Notes under the pieces: model-generated | The model's input: the letters and a program-made list of their open reading frames with translations, nothing else | Database searches by the model: none | Told to the model about the DNA's origin: nothing | Translations under genes and position numbers: made by a program | Part shown: positions 46,887 to 58,624 of the stretch, piece by piece | How positions within the stretch are numbered: position 1 is the stretch's first letter | Layout: every line of letters starts with the position of its first letter | Source: Bathymodiolus brooksi | Lineage: Eukaryota; Mollusca; Bivalvia; Mytilida; Modiolidae | Direction of reading: 5' to 3' | NCBI GenBank assembly: GCA_963680875.1 | Contig: OY804577.1 | Span: 102,063,906 to 102,127,905, forward strand | Length of the DNA: 64,000 bases

Positions 46887-47957
46887 AATCTAATTGTTTG
46901 ACATATTATGTTTCAACCACTCTTCTTGAAGAGTTTGTCCTAAACTTTGTCCAAGATTGGTTCCTAGTGCAGCAATTGCTTCTCCTAATTGTTCAAATTT
47001 CACTTGATCTAAGTTCCCACGAACATCTGCTTTGTTTACAGCAACAGATTTCGGCAAATTGAATGGATTTGAATGTTTACCAGCATTTGTTCGTTTTGAT
47101 TTCCTCACTGAACTGTCTGCATTTACCGGTGGTGTTTCATCTACACTACTTGACGATGTTACATCTTCTGTAGTACTGTCAGATTCCTGTTGTTCAAGTT
47201 GAATCGGGTGTGGATCGGTATATGTCACATTCCATCCTCCAAAACTCGAATTGCTGTCCTCAGTAATTTCTGAATCAGGTTCATTTTGAACCAAGTCTGG
47301 TTTTCCTGTGTCACAAATTTCTCTTCTGGTGTTATTTCTAATGGAACCACTACCATCTGCCAATTGAATTCCATATACATTGTCTTTAAAACGTTGAACA
47401 ACTCTGTAAGGTGTAAGGTTCCAATTGTCTTGCATTTTGTTTCGCCCCTGTACATGTTTTTTCAATAAAATATTTGAACCAATTTCTATAGGTTTGTTAT
47501 CGGTCCCTCTATTCATAATTTGTTGCCTTTCACTCGCTTTCTTGTGAATGTTTTCAAAGCCTCAGTCATCCGCTTTTGTTGATTAGCTAAGTAGGTGCTT
47601 AAATCAGTGTCTATTTCCGTCATTTCATTATGAAAAAAGATTGTCAATCGGAAGTCTTGGCTCATGCCCAAACATAAGAAAATATGGAGTATATCCAGTC
47701 GAAGAATGCGGTGTTGCATTGTACATGAATGTTAGTTCTGGCAGATACTCGGGCCATTTCGCTTTCTTGTCGGGCATTAATGTTCTTAATCTGTCATGCA
47801 TAGTTCTATTGAATCTCTCAGTTTGAGCATTTCCTTCGGGTTTGTACGGTGTCGTCCGTGACTTTTTTTATGTCATATATTCTACAGAGTTCACGGATCA
47901 CTACTCCCTCAAAGTTTCTACCCTGATCACTTTGTAACTGCTTTGGTATCCCTAGTT
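46887..47957 (-). pseudogene. Ty3/gypsy integrase 3' fragment
   Basis: Minus strand, in several frames: QSDQGRNFEG (second catalytic Asp), [17 protein letters not shown] (catalytic Glu), [33 protein letters not shown], then the C-terminal module (GSNILLKKHVQGRNKMQDNW, TPYRVVQRF) and a Ser/Thr-rich tail ending MSNN. The first Asp, RNase H and RT are missing, because the fragment is cut at 47957 where the second direct repeat begins. A different family from the element at 6754-19109. Confidence 0.82.
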
Positions 47958-47960
47958 TTC

Positions 47961-48874
47961 AAGGGTTCTACAATGTCTTTCAAAAAGTCAACTATCTAAC
48001 GACATTTTTATCTTATCCAAAAATTATATATCAAATAATAAAATATTGTTTATTAAGAAATTATTGTGATGTTTTAATTAATGAGGTAAATGCAACCAGA
48101 TGAAGATATCAATAATAAAAATAAATTTTTTTGGTATATACAAAATATTATTTAATTATTTTTAACACAAATAACATATGTACATTTTTTGTACACTGTG
48201 CACAGTCTTCATGTTTTGTTTCTTGTTTTACAATCACCCGTACACAAGATTATTGATATACAATCCAAATTTAAATTTTAAAATGAAATCCCATAATACT
48301 ACGAGGTAGTAACACTTTGTCAAGTTTGCTTCCTATTTCAAAAATTACTAAATGGAAAATTTTTAAAGAGCTACCATTGCAGGATAAATAGATAATATTA
48401 ATAGAAACAGATCCACTATTGTCATCTGTTGTTGTCATCTGTTTCTATTAATGTTATCTATTTATCCTGCAATGTCTAACAAGGTTTTGATAGTTATTTG
48501 TTGATTTCAACATTTTTTTTAAAGCTAAAACATAAAACTGAGGTTTAGAAAAGTTTTAAGTATAAAATAATTGTCTCAGTAACATATCCCTACACAAAAT
48601 ATATAGAAATGTAGCATTCATCTACATGTATTTAATAGACACAACACAAAGATAACTTTAAACCTATAGGCTATAAAACTGTCTAAGAAGGGATGATAAA
48701 ACTATACATGAAATCTTATTATTAAAAAGTGTTGGGTGACATTGTAAATCAGACAGATTTTTATTTGTGCAAAGACATTATTGCAATAAATCCAATGCAA
48801 GAGAAAAATCATAATTATCTACAAAGATTACAATAATGTCATTCAGAGTGATGTGTTTTTGTGTGAATATTGCA
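47961..48874 (-). repeat. 0.9-kb direct repeat, copy 2
   Basis: Second copy of 45355-46274, abutting the truncated integrase. Diverges from copy 1 after GTGTGAATATT, where a LINE tail follows. Confidence 0.85.
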
Positions 48875-48899
48875 TAATCATCTGTATTAATTATGTTTT

Positions 48900-49378
48900 T
48901 AATAGCCAAAACAATAACATAATATCTACTCGTGCTTACCAGAAACTGGATGGTGGAATGGTATCGACAGAGAAAATAGACAGTGCTTAAAATGTAATAG
49001 CAGATCTATTGGTGACGAATTCCACTATATTATGGAATGTCATTTTTTTACTGAAAATCGAACCCAACTAATAAGTAGATATCTTACTCAAAGGCCAAAT
49101 ATATGAAAATCTAAACAAATAATGTGTACTTCTGAAAAAATAAAACTAGAAAAGTTATGTAAATTTATAAGAAAAATCAACAGTCAACAGATCAGATATT
49201 CTCTTGGCTAATACTTAACTCCTCCTGTTGTAATGTAAATATTGTATGTATATGTATTTGTGTATCTGTTATCTATTTGTCATGTATGTGTTGTGTTGTA
49301 TTTTTATATGTAACTTCTCTATACCATTGTAATGTATGGTTTATTAGAGAATAAAGATTCTTAGTCTTAGTCTTACTA
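48900..49378 (+). pseudogene. LINE 3' end with TCTTAG tail
   Basis: C-terminal knuckle: RQCLKCN, GDEFHYIMEC, NRTQLISRYL, then KLCKFIRKIN, matching the LINE in the gypsy LTR. Ends in AATAAAGATTCTTAGTCTTAGTCTTA, the short-repeat 3' tail typical of this LINE group. Confidence 0.8.
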
Positions 49379-49860
49379 TAGATTTTACATAAACATAAGG
49401 TAGGCGTGTCTAAAGTAAGGAATAACAAACAATATGGCTGACAATTTAAATAACAAACAAAATTGATGCAGCATATGAACACACACCTATTAATTCCTTT
49501 GATTACCATTATTCTGAACAAATTATGCATATTCTATTGTATTCAAAACTACTATAAACGTATGTACATTTCTGATGAAATAAGATTATTAATTGTGCTT
49601 TACTTTGACGCAACCACAGGGTGGTTGCGAAATAGACATTTTTACATGTAAATATTGCACAAAACACTTGGATAACAGCTTAACAGGTCAATAATCGTAT
49701 ATATAATTGATATAAATGTAAAGATAAATCATTTCTACATAACGTAATTTCTTCAATATATATTTGCAAACCTCATATTTTGATAATTCTGATTTTTTCC
49801 ATCTGCGGTCCGTAAATATCATATTTTGAGAAAACATCCAATATGGCGGTAACGAAGCAA
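49379..49860. other. Noncoding
   Basis: Nothing recognised. Confidence 0.4.
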
Positions 49861-50241
49861 GTCATTTCGTACCATAACCATTTCGTACCATAATTTACTA
49901 TTTCGTACCACAACATTGCAATTTCGTACCATAACCAGAAACCATTTCGTACCATAACCATTTCGTACCATAATTTACCATTTCGTACCACAAAATTGCA
50001 ATTTCGTACCATATGTATTTTGCACCATAACCATTTCGTACCATAATTTACCATTTCGTACCACAAAATTGCAATTTCGTACCATAACCAGAAACCATTT
50101 CGTACCATATGTATTTTGCACCATAACCATTTCGTACCATATGTAATATTGCTCAGTAGCCAATTTGGAAATAGAATTACACTATGACCATTTCGTACCA
50201 TATGTGATATGGAAGTAGATACACTATGACCAATTCGTACC
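49861..50241 (-). repeat. TTTCGTACCAT array
   Basis: About 15 copies of TTCGTACC in a repeating CCATTTCGTACCATAA background, with secondary repeats of about 60-110 bp. Translated it gives YGTKW/WYEM/MVRNG-type peptides in three frames; these are not genes. Confidence 0.9.
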
Positions 50242-51280
50242 CGGTGATACTCAACAGAGTCGATTAGAGTCTACTAGGGTCTACTACTGAAATAACGCAA
50301 AATAAACATGTAAAAGTATTGCATTACTTTGTAGATGATATTAAATGACTTAAATGATATTTATAAGCTAATTTTATTGATGTTTTAGTTATCACGGAGT
50401 GAAAATATACAAGAAAGATCGGCGCGATTTATTTCCGGTTTACCAAAATAGAGACAAGTAACTTTTATACTCAATACTTTTAAGAACTCAATAAAAAAAT
50501 GTTTGTTGTTATGAATAAAGGTTTATATTACACAATACAGTGATTTTCAGCTTATTGTCTTGGTCTAACCGTGGAATTGCAACGTAGACACTCGTTACCC
50601 GTCATTTTTGCACATGAATTATATTCATAAAAAAATCACTTTTAAGATTTTTCATGTTAATCAAAAAAATTCAAGTAATTTGATTGGATAAACCAGCAGG
50701 AAATATTTGTAAAAACAAAAAAAGTGCATGGCTTTCTCTTTAGAAAATTAGAGCTTGGGTAACTTTTGTTTGAATTTCTCTTCAAACGATACCAGCTTGG
50801 ACTTCCTTTCATTTCATTTCCTAAACACTACCTTTGATCTAATAGCAATAAAAGCAAATGGATAATGATTAGTTCTTTTATTTTTTAATTACCATCTTTG
50901 ATTAACTGTTAAGCAAATAATAAATTAAATGCAGACAAAGCTTTATTACTTCAAAGGTTCTACAAGTTGTAACGAAATAATTATCTTTATTAAATAAAAT
51001 GATAAATAATGTTGAAATCACTGAACATTTAATAAAATTAATAATATGTATATACAAATACAAATACATTATTAGCACAAACTCATCAACAATAAATGGT
51101 TAAGGCTCAGAATATATGATAATACACAATAACATAATATACATGTATATTTTTTTTTTGGTTTTTTCCCCCGTCATAAATACATACTTTTTACGGTACC
51201 AACATGCAGCATGTACTTGGGTATAACATTTATTTGAATATGATGTAAAATAAGGATAAATGTACTATCTTCATAAGATT
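50242..51280. other. Noncoding spacer between the two arrays
   Basis: AT-rich; no coding signal seen. Confidence 0.45.
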
Positions 51281-51568
51281 CTGCATATGGTACGAAATGG
51301 TCATCTCAGCTATTACACATCGAACTGCATATGGTACGATATGGTCATATAATGTATCGATCTGCATATGGTACGAAATGGTCATAATGTGTCGATCTGC
51401 ATATGGTACGAAATGGTAATAATGTATCGATCTGCATATGGTAGGAAATGGCAATGGTACGAAATGGTTATGGTACGAAATGGCAATGGTACGAGATGGT
51501 TATGGTACGAAAATGATTTTCACTATGGTACGAAATGGCAGGTACGAAATGGTTATGGTACGAAATGA
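51281..51568 (+). repeat. ATGGTACGAAATGG array, opposite orientation
   Basis: About 12 copies, some varied, of GGTACGAAATGG, the inverse of the array at 49861-50241. The outer boundaries also correspond: GTCATTTCGTACC begins the left array and GGTACGAAATGAC ends the right one. Confidence 0.9.
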
Positions 51569-51636
51569 CTGTAATTCGGCGGTAATGGGATCAATAACTA
51601 GCCCTGATCAAAGTAAAGATATTAATGTGAATGAAT

Positions 51637-52779
51637 CACAGGTACTTGTGGACAGGACCCTATGTTGCTCCCTTTATTTTTTTATTTTATTTTTTTTAAG
51701 ATGTTGACCCCCCCCCCCCTTTTTTTTTTTTTTTTTTTTTCTTTTCACATCGACTTTTTTTCATATAAACAACATTTTGCAACTTTCTATGTATCACTGT
51801 ATGACATATATACAATAAATACAATCAAGCAGTAGTTTCTATCCATGCCGGGTTTCTGACATGATATAAGTTAGAAGGTAAGTCACTCTTCTTTGTTTAC
51901 ATTGGGATACTTGTTGTGTATTCATCTTAAATTTAGTGAATAAAAAAGGCCTACCTGTCTGGAAATTGGCTTATTCCTTCTCTGTATATATTATTCTCCC
52001 TGAAAACACACATCAATATTTATTTACAGCAGCTGACAACTCTCCATGGAGCATTTTCCACTAGCATTTTGCGATTTTCAGACGACATTTTTATGAAAAC
52101 TCGAATTAAAGCTACGGAAGTGTGTTTATTAGCGACATCTGCTGGTCATTTGAAATATTGACGATACGGTAAAACGAGAGAGTTCCGGGTAAAATTAAAT
52201 TTTGCGCCAAAAAATTCCCGAACTTTTTACCCGGAACTCTCGCGTTTTACCGTATCGTCAATATTTCAAATGACCAGCAGATGTCGCTAATAAACACACT
52301 TCCGTAGCTTTAATTCGAGTTTTCAAGAATGTCGTCTGAAAATCGCAAAATGCTAGTGGAAAATGCTCCATGGAGAGTTGTCAGCTGCTGTAAATAAATA
52401 TTGATGTGTGTTTTCAGGGAGAATAATATATACAGAGAAGGAATAAGCCAATTTCCAGACAGGTAGGCCTTTTTTATTCACTAAATTTAAGATGAATACA
52501 CAACAAGTATCCCAATGTAAACAAAGAAGAGTGACTTACCTTCTAACTTATATCATGTCAGAAACCCGGCATGGATAGAAACTACTGCTTGATTGTATTT
52601 ATTGTATATATGTCATACAGTGATACATAGAAAGTTGCAAAACGTTGTTTATATGAAAAAAAGTCGATGTGAAAAAAAAAAAAAGTGGGGGTGGGGTGGG
52701 GTGGGGGGTCAACATCTTAAAAAAAATAAAATAAAAAAATAAAGGGAGCAACATAGGGTCCTGTCCACAAGTACCTGTG
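51637..52779. mobile_element. Palindromic DNA element with CACAGG ends and 8-bp TSD
   Basis: 1143 bp. Starts CACAGGTACTTGTGGACAGG, ends with its complement, and is flanked by GAATGAAT on both sides (51629-51636, 52780-52787). The arms match to about 52194/52225; the largest differences are in the C/T (left) and A/G (right) homopolymers. No transposase. Shares CACAGGYACT with the element at 20358-21099. Confidence 0.92.
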
Positions 52780-52787
52780 GAATGAAT

Positions 52788-53086
52788 AAAGAACATCAAT
52801 TAAAGAGAGTGTTACTTCGGTCTTGCATTGCGTTTTCTTATATAAATCATCTATGGTCTTTGTTGCAGAAAAAAGAATGTAGCTAAAAAGTGCAGATATT
52901 ACTCGGTGTAATATCTTTTAATGTTGCTTTAATTATAGCCATAGTGTAACAGTATTTATATTTGGTGAACTTACTTTCAGATTGTTTTTTTTCTTTTTTT
53001 TAGCGGCCTGTTTTAAATCTATATAATTTATTTCCCTGTCAAACCATACTAATTGTAAACCCCAACTTCTGCATCTCAACCGTAAA
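52788..53086. other. Noncoding, before the LINE
   Basis: May include part of the LINE 5' UTR; the true 5' end of the LINE is not visible. Confidence 0.4.
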
Positions 53087-53119
53087 CCAGTCAGCACGGG
53101 TTTCTCCGAGCTACACTGG
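53087..53119 (+). ncRNA. Conserved 33-nt hairpin motif, copy 1 of 6
   Basis: CCAGTCAGCACGGGTTTCTC continuing to ACTGG. Pairs: CCAGT/ACTGG, AGC/GCT, CGG/CCG with an A-A mismatch and a 6-nt loop. Other copies: 53330-53362, 54464-54496, 54707-54739, 55841-55873, 56085-56117. All are in the noncoding stretches before an ORF, two per unit. Role unknown (cis RNA element of the LINE transcript). Confidence 0.65.
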
Positions 53120-53459
53120 TATTCGGTACTCTTGTAATTTGATATTCTTCAATTTGGTACTATTTATATAAATAGGGTTCCGACTAGTCGTAATTTTCAA
53201 TATTATTAAGTTTTAAGTGGCCATCCTGTTGCATAGAGACTGCCAACAGTGCAGTGGTGGATCCACATCATCTTAATAAATCAGACAAAGATATATTCTA
53301 TGTTAGCTACAAAATAGATTGACACTAATCCAGTCAGCACGGGTTTTTCAGAGCTACACTGGCTACAGAACTATAGACTAATATACATTGACCGATATAT
53401 ATCAATCTACTTAACAGATATCAGAAAGCCCATGTCATTGACTAAACTACAAAAAATTC

Positions 53460-54170
53460 TTGAACAAGCCAGAACCGCCAACTCCAAATAACATAAACTA
53501 TACACCTATTCTCCTCTCAGACAGTAAAGGAATCAGATTAAGAGATCAAGTCATCGCAAACCATCCTGTGACACGACATACTAGATGGTGGTGTGACAGT
53601 GGAGCTTCCACACAGCGCCAATATCTATGGTTGAAAAGAAATCTGGATGGACAATTCCCAAATACTGGAACTGCGTGGATTTACGTCTGGCTTGGCACAT
53701 GCGACCTCACTCAAAGGGACAAAAAGTATATAGCTCTTAGATCTCCGGAATCTGACACGTCCATAGAAACTATCCTGGAATATATACAAAAATTTATTGA
53801 TTTGATAAAGGAACATCCTGGATGCAAAGTAACAATCCTTGAGATACCTGTATACTCTATCGTGAGTTGGAATAAGCATTCTGGTCACAAAAACCCAGAA
53901 AAATTCGCAGAACAGGACAGCCAGCTTGAAAACCAGATATACAAATTAAACGGTCAGATAAGACAGATGAATACGCAACTAGGTGTATATAGTCCACAAT
54001 TCACAACAGACCTGCAATACCACCGTAAAGTAAAAAAGGATACACATCCAAAGAATCGCAATTATTTCAACTTTGATCTGTATGTAGATGGTATTCACCC
54101 GTGTCGAACATTGGCCAGATACTGGTTACGTAAGATCAGTACACAAATGAGACGTGACTGTTGGTCATAA
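53460..54170 (+). CDS. SGNH-hydrolase-like ORF, copy 1
   Basis: About 236 codons. PILLSDSKGIRLRDQ is block I (Ser in SDSKG), WIYVWLGTCDLT replaces the GxND block, and VDGIHPCRTLARYW is block V (Asp-x-x-His). Length suits a minimal esterase fold. There is no ATG: the frame opens at a TTG after TGA 53439-53441, while the ATG at 53432 starts another frame (MSLTKLQKILEQAR...) that overlaps it. The start is therefore unresolved: non-AUG, +1 shift, or an inherited indel. Deacylase activity is inferred only. Confidence 0.6.
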   Translation: MNKPEPPTPNNINYTPILLSDSKGIRLRDQVIANHPVTRHTRWWCDSGASTQRQYLWLKRNLDGQFPNTGTAWIYVWLGTCDLTQRDKKYIALRSPESDTSIETILEYIQKFIDLIKEHPGCKVTILEIPVYSIVSWNKHSGHKNPEKFAEQDSQLENQIYKLNGQIRQMNTQLGVYSPQFTTDLQYHRKVKKDTHPKNRNYFNFDLYVDGIHPCRTLARYWLRKISTQMRRDCWS

Positions 54171-54463
54171 GGAAAAGCTATCAAGCTGTGCAGAGATAGA
54201 TTAGACTTTCAAGCTACATTGCTCTCTTAACAATTAGTACATCACCAAGTCTGCATTCTTTGAATAATATTGAATCATGACTATCTGATTATTTTCAGTG
54301 ACTACTTGATCATCTGATTATTTCCGTAACATTTCGAATATCACCAAGCCTGGTCTCCCTGAACAATATCGACCCAGTGACTATCTGATTATCTGATTAC
54401 CAAATTGTACCCCGAAACTACCCGATTACTTGTACAACCTGATCTATATAGAAGGGTCACCTA

Positions 54464-55840
54464 GCAGTCAGCACGGGTTTCTCCGAGCTCCACTGGTATT
54501 CGGTACTCTTGTAATTTGATATTCTTCAATTTGGTACTATTTATATAAATAGGGTTCCGACTAGTCGTAATTTTCAATATTATTAAGTTTTAAGTGGCCA
54601 TCCTGTTGCATAGAGACTGCCAACAGTGCAGTGGTGGATCCACATCATCTTAATAAATCAGACAAAGATATATTCTATGTTAGCTACAAAATAGATTGAC
54701 ACTAATCCAGTCAGCACGGGTTTTTCAGAGCTACACTGGCTACAGAACTATAGACTAATATACATTGACCGATATATATCAATCTACTTAACAGATATCA
54801 GAAAGCCCATGTCATTGACTAAACTACAAAAAATTCTTGAACAAGCCAGAACCGCCAACTCCAAATAACATAAACTATACACCTATTCTCCTCTCAGACA
54901 GTAAAGGAATCAGATTAAGAGATCAAGTCATCGCAAACCATCCTGTGACACGACATACTAGATGGTGGTGTGACAGTGGAGCTTCCACACAGCGCCAATA
55001 TCTATGGTTGAAAAGAAATCTGGATGGACAATTCCCAAATACTGGAACTGCGTGGATTTACGTCTGGCTTGGCACATGCGACCTCACTCAAAGGGACAAA
55101 AAGTATATAGCTCTTAGATCTCCGGAATCTGACACGTCCATAGAAACTATCCTGGAATATATACAAAAATTTATTGATTTGATAAAGGAACATCCTGGAT
55201 GCAAAGTAACAATCCTTGAGATACCTGTATACTCTATCGTGAGTTGGAATAAGCATTCTGGTCACAAAAACCCAGAAAAATTCGCAGAACAGGACAGCCA
55301 GCTTGAAAACCAGATATACAAATTAAACGGTCAGATAAGACAGATGAATACGCAACTAGGTGTATATAGTCCACAATTCACAACAGACCTGCAATACCAC
55401 CGTAAAGTAAAAAAGGATACCCATCCAAAGAATCGCAATTATTTCAACTTTGATCTGTATGTAGATGGTATTCACCCGTGTCGAACATTGGCCAGATACT
55501 GGTTACGTAAGATCAGTACACAAATGAGACGTGACTGTTGGTCATAAGGAAAAGCTATCAAGCTGTGCAGAGATAGATTAGACTTTCAAGCTACATTGCT
55601 CTCTTAACAATTAGTACATCACCAAGTCTGCATTCTTTGAATAATATTGAATCATGACTATCTGATTATTTTCAGTGACTACTTGATCATCTGATTATTT
55701 CCGTAACATTTCGAATATCACCAAGCCTGGTCTCCCTGAACAATATCGACCCAGTGACTATCTGATTATCTAATTACCAAATTGTACCCCGAAACTACCC
55801 GATTACTTGTACAACCTGATCTATATAGAAGGGTCACCTA
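54464..55840 (+). repeat. 1377-bp tandem duplication, unit 2
   Basis: See unit 1; differs for example at 55421 (CCC versus ACA context) and near 55772. Confidence 0.95.
54837..55547 (+). CDS. SGNH-hydrolase-like ORF, copy 2
   Basis: Translates identically to copy 1 despite nucleotide differences in the unit, with the same absent ATG and same overlapping small frame. The identity points to a recent duplication. If both are translated, the transcript would be polycistronic. Confidence 0.6.
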   Translation: MNKPEPPTPNNINYTPILLSDSKGIRLRDQVIANHPVTRHTRWWCDSGASTQRQYLWLKRNLDGQFPNTGTAWIYVWLGTCDLTQRDKKYIALRSPESDTSIETILEYIQKFIDLIKEHPGCKVTILEIPVYSIVSWNKHSGHKNPEKFAEQDSQLENQIYKLNGQIRQMNTQLGVYSPQFTTDLQYHRKVKKDTHPKNRNYFNFDLYVDGIHPCRTLARYWLRKISTQMRRDCWS

Positions 55841-57329
55841 GCAGTCAGCACGGGTTTTTCCGAGCTAAACTGGTACAGTGATTACTTGACTACTAAGCTG
55901 ATTACAAGCACTGCTACTCATAGAACCTGACTACTTGATCATCTGATTATATCTGTAACATCTTGATCATCTCCAAGCCTGGTCTCCCTGCAAAATATCG
56001 ACCCCGTGTTTACCTGATTAACCGATTATACTCCGTAATTACCTGATTGTTTGTGCAACCTGATCCATATAGAAGAGTCACCTACCAGTCAGCACGGGTT
56101 TTTCCGAGCTAAACTGGCCCAGTGACTACCTGACTACTAAACTGATTAGAAGCACTGCTACTCATAGAAACATGGAGTTATTACCAACCCAAAACAAAGA
56201 GGAAAGAGGGCTGAGAAAAAGTCAAAGAACATCGAGAACCAATTTAAAGCGCAATAGTATAAGTCCACTAAAGTCCGCTCCAGAGACCGAAATTGTCAGA
56301 AAAACATATGAACTGAATGCAGATAAAGCCATATATAAGAAAATGGACACTTGTACAACAGAACACCTACGTACTGAATTTAAGGCAAAAAACAACATCA
56401 GGATATTCCTTAGTACATCAGCATATGAACTAGTCAAAAAAAAGGCTACCTGAACATCTGTCGGAGTACATAAATAATGACAATTTAGATATGACCACCG
56501 AAATGGGTCTTGATAGCAACAATGCTGAAGTGGAACTCCGTTATCGAATAGTGAACAAACTGAAATCAAGCAAACCCGGAAGCCAGTTAAAATTTACTAT
56601 CAAATGTTACCACACTAGCACATCCATTCTTATAAATGGATCAAAAACAGATCTATTCGTAGACAACATACTTCCATGCATTGAAAAGGAAGTACATAGT
56701 CAAGAGGACAACCTGAGTGAAATAAACAATAAGATTCTTATATCGTTAACCTCTGAAAACATAAGAAAACAGGATAACATTGACATAGGAGAGGAAATTA
56801 ATACAAACAAGGAAATACTGAGCATAAAGTATATTGACATAGATCAAGACATGCAGTATGTCTGTCCAATATGCCAGCAGCAAGCCAACATGGACACTAT
56901 TGCATGCGAGGAATGTGACGATTGGTTCCACTTTGAATGCCTAGGATTTACATAAAAAAATATTAAGAAAATCGAAGAAGAAGCTCCCTATATATGCAAG
57001 GAATGCATAGAAAACCAACTATACCAATTACCAGAAAACCTCAATATCAATACTGATGAATTAGAGACCAAGGCAACTAGTCCACTTACGAGTCCAAGAA
57101 TAGTTATAGTAACAGAAAATGATATGATTGAAACTGTAGCTATCCAAGATGAAATGACTCAACAGACAAGCTTATTAGACCACTCAGAAGAGCAAGTTCA
57201 GCAAGGAAATGGAGACAATTACAAAAATGCACAAGGGTCCAGTAATACACCTCAAATATCAACAAAATCAGACGATGGAAAAGCAGAAACGATATACCTT
57301 GTAACAGAGTCACCACTGCAGAACCCAAG

Positions 57330-57336
57330 AAAAAAC
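57330..57336 (+). promoter_or_regulatory. A AAA AAC heptamer at an ORF1 frame change
   Basis: AGA AAA AAC CCA TAA in the incoming frame; -1 slippage here gives the downstream open frame, 3 nt before the stop. Either a programmed site or a one-base homopolymer deletion. Confidence 0.4.
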
Positions 57337-58624
57337 CCATAAAAGAACCGCGAAAATCAGTAAAAGCAAATGTACCAACGCATAAACCAGAGAAGTGGCA
57401 TGAATCAATGAACAGTAGCTATATCACACAACTGGAACGAAAAATAAGGGACCGTAACAACACCATAAAACTAATGGAGAGAAGGCTTACTCAGCTAGAA
57501 CAAAATCAGGATACCCCTAATACAAGGGACACAAAGTACTGTCAACACGAGTATAACCCTACTCAATACCACCAACATGAGTATCCCCGACATCAGGAAT
57601 TCAACTGCCAACTTCAACACCTCACGAGTAATGTGAGAGCGCTGGAACAACAGCTTACTCAGCACATGTGTATCAGCACATCGCTAACTACTCAATTAGC
57701 AATGCAACTACAGCAAGCCATGTTGACCAGACAACAAACAACAACACCAAATATGGTAAATGCGAACATTCCACCAGCTTATGGAAACTTAAACCAGCCC
57801 TTCAATAATTACATGGGATATCCGAATAGTCTACAACAGAACTTTCCATTCCAGCCTGCACACGTTGGATATCCGGCACATAATCAACACCAGAACTCTC
57901 CATACCAGACAGGACCTCCAGCTTTTAATCAACAACAAAATTTTCCATACCAGCCCGTACCTATCGGGCAACCGTCATATTTCAATCAAACCTCCACACA
58001 ATCGGCTCCGATGTTGAATCCATACCATCAAAATGGATACCTCACGAATATGCAAAATCCAACAACAGCAAACTATATAACTCCAAGTTTTTCCTCGGCT
58101 CGACCGGTCAACCAAGACCAAGTACACCAGAATGGGTTCATTCCGATGCAACAGTCCGCGACTATGACTAGTCAAACAATGTCAGTCTCTACGCATAGTT
58201 ATGGACAACAACAGCAGTCATCCATATATACCAACGCCAAAAATCAGATTCCAACTCAACAAAAATTTTACCAACAAGCTTCCAGTCAACCTCCAAATAG
58301 TCACCTACAACCAACTCAGCCGACTCTACAGCATCATTCGACTCCAAATACAACAGGGCCTGACGAAATATACACTGGCAATCCAGAGCAACCAAAAGCC
58401 AAAGACTCTCCACTTCCACAAGATAACCGGGCAAAACATCAAGAGGACACACCGTCGACTACACATGCTAGACAGGAGAGTAAAAAGGAAGATAGTACAA
58501 ATTCCACAATCAAAAACTCGGGACTGGAAAAGCAAAATCAGGGAGGAAAGAATTATGACTTGAGAGATGCGATCAAACAGATAGAGGGAATCAAATTAAT
58601 ACAGCAAGAACAACAGAAGAAGTA

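Larger units (their letters stand above)
53087..54463 (+). repeat. 1377-bp tandem duplication, unit 1
   Basis: Repeats as 54464-55840, with every landmark displaced by exactly 1377 (SGNH frames 53460 and 54837; hairpins 53330 and 54707). A handful of substitutions separate the units. A diverged partial third unit follows to about 56160. Confidence 0.95.

Noticed and set aside
49773..51707. ORFs of WYEMVMVRNGYGTK type on both strands
   Set aside because: Tandem 10-18-bp motif without stops in several frames; not coding.
53460..55547. Duplicate SGNH ORFs as an assembly duplication
   Set aside because: Units differ at several bases and a diverged third unit start follows, which argues for a real tandem array, although read support would be needed to be certain.
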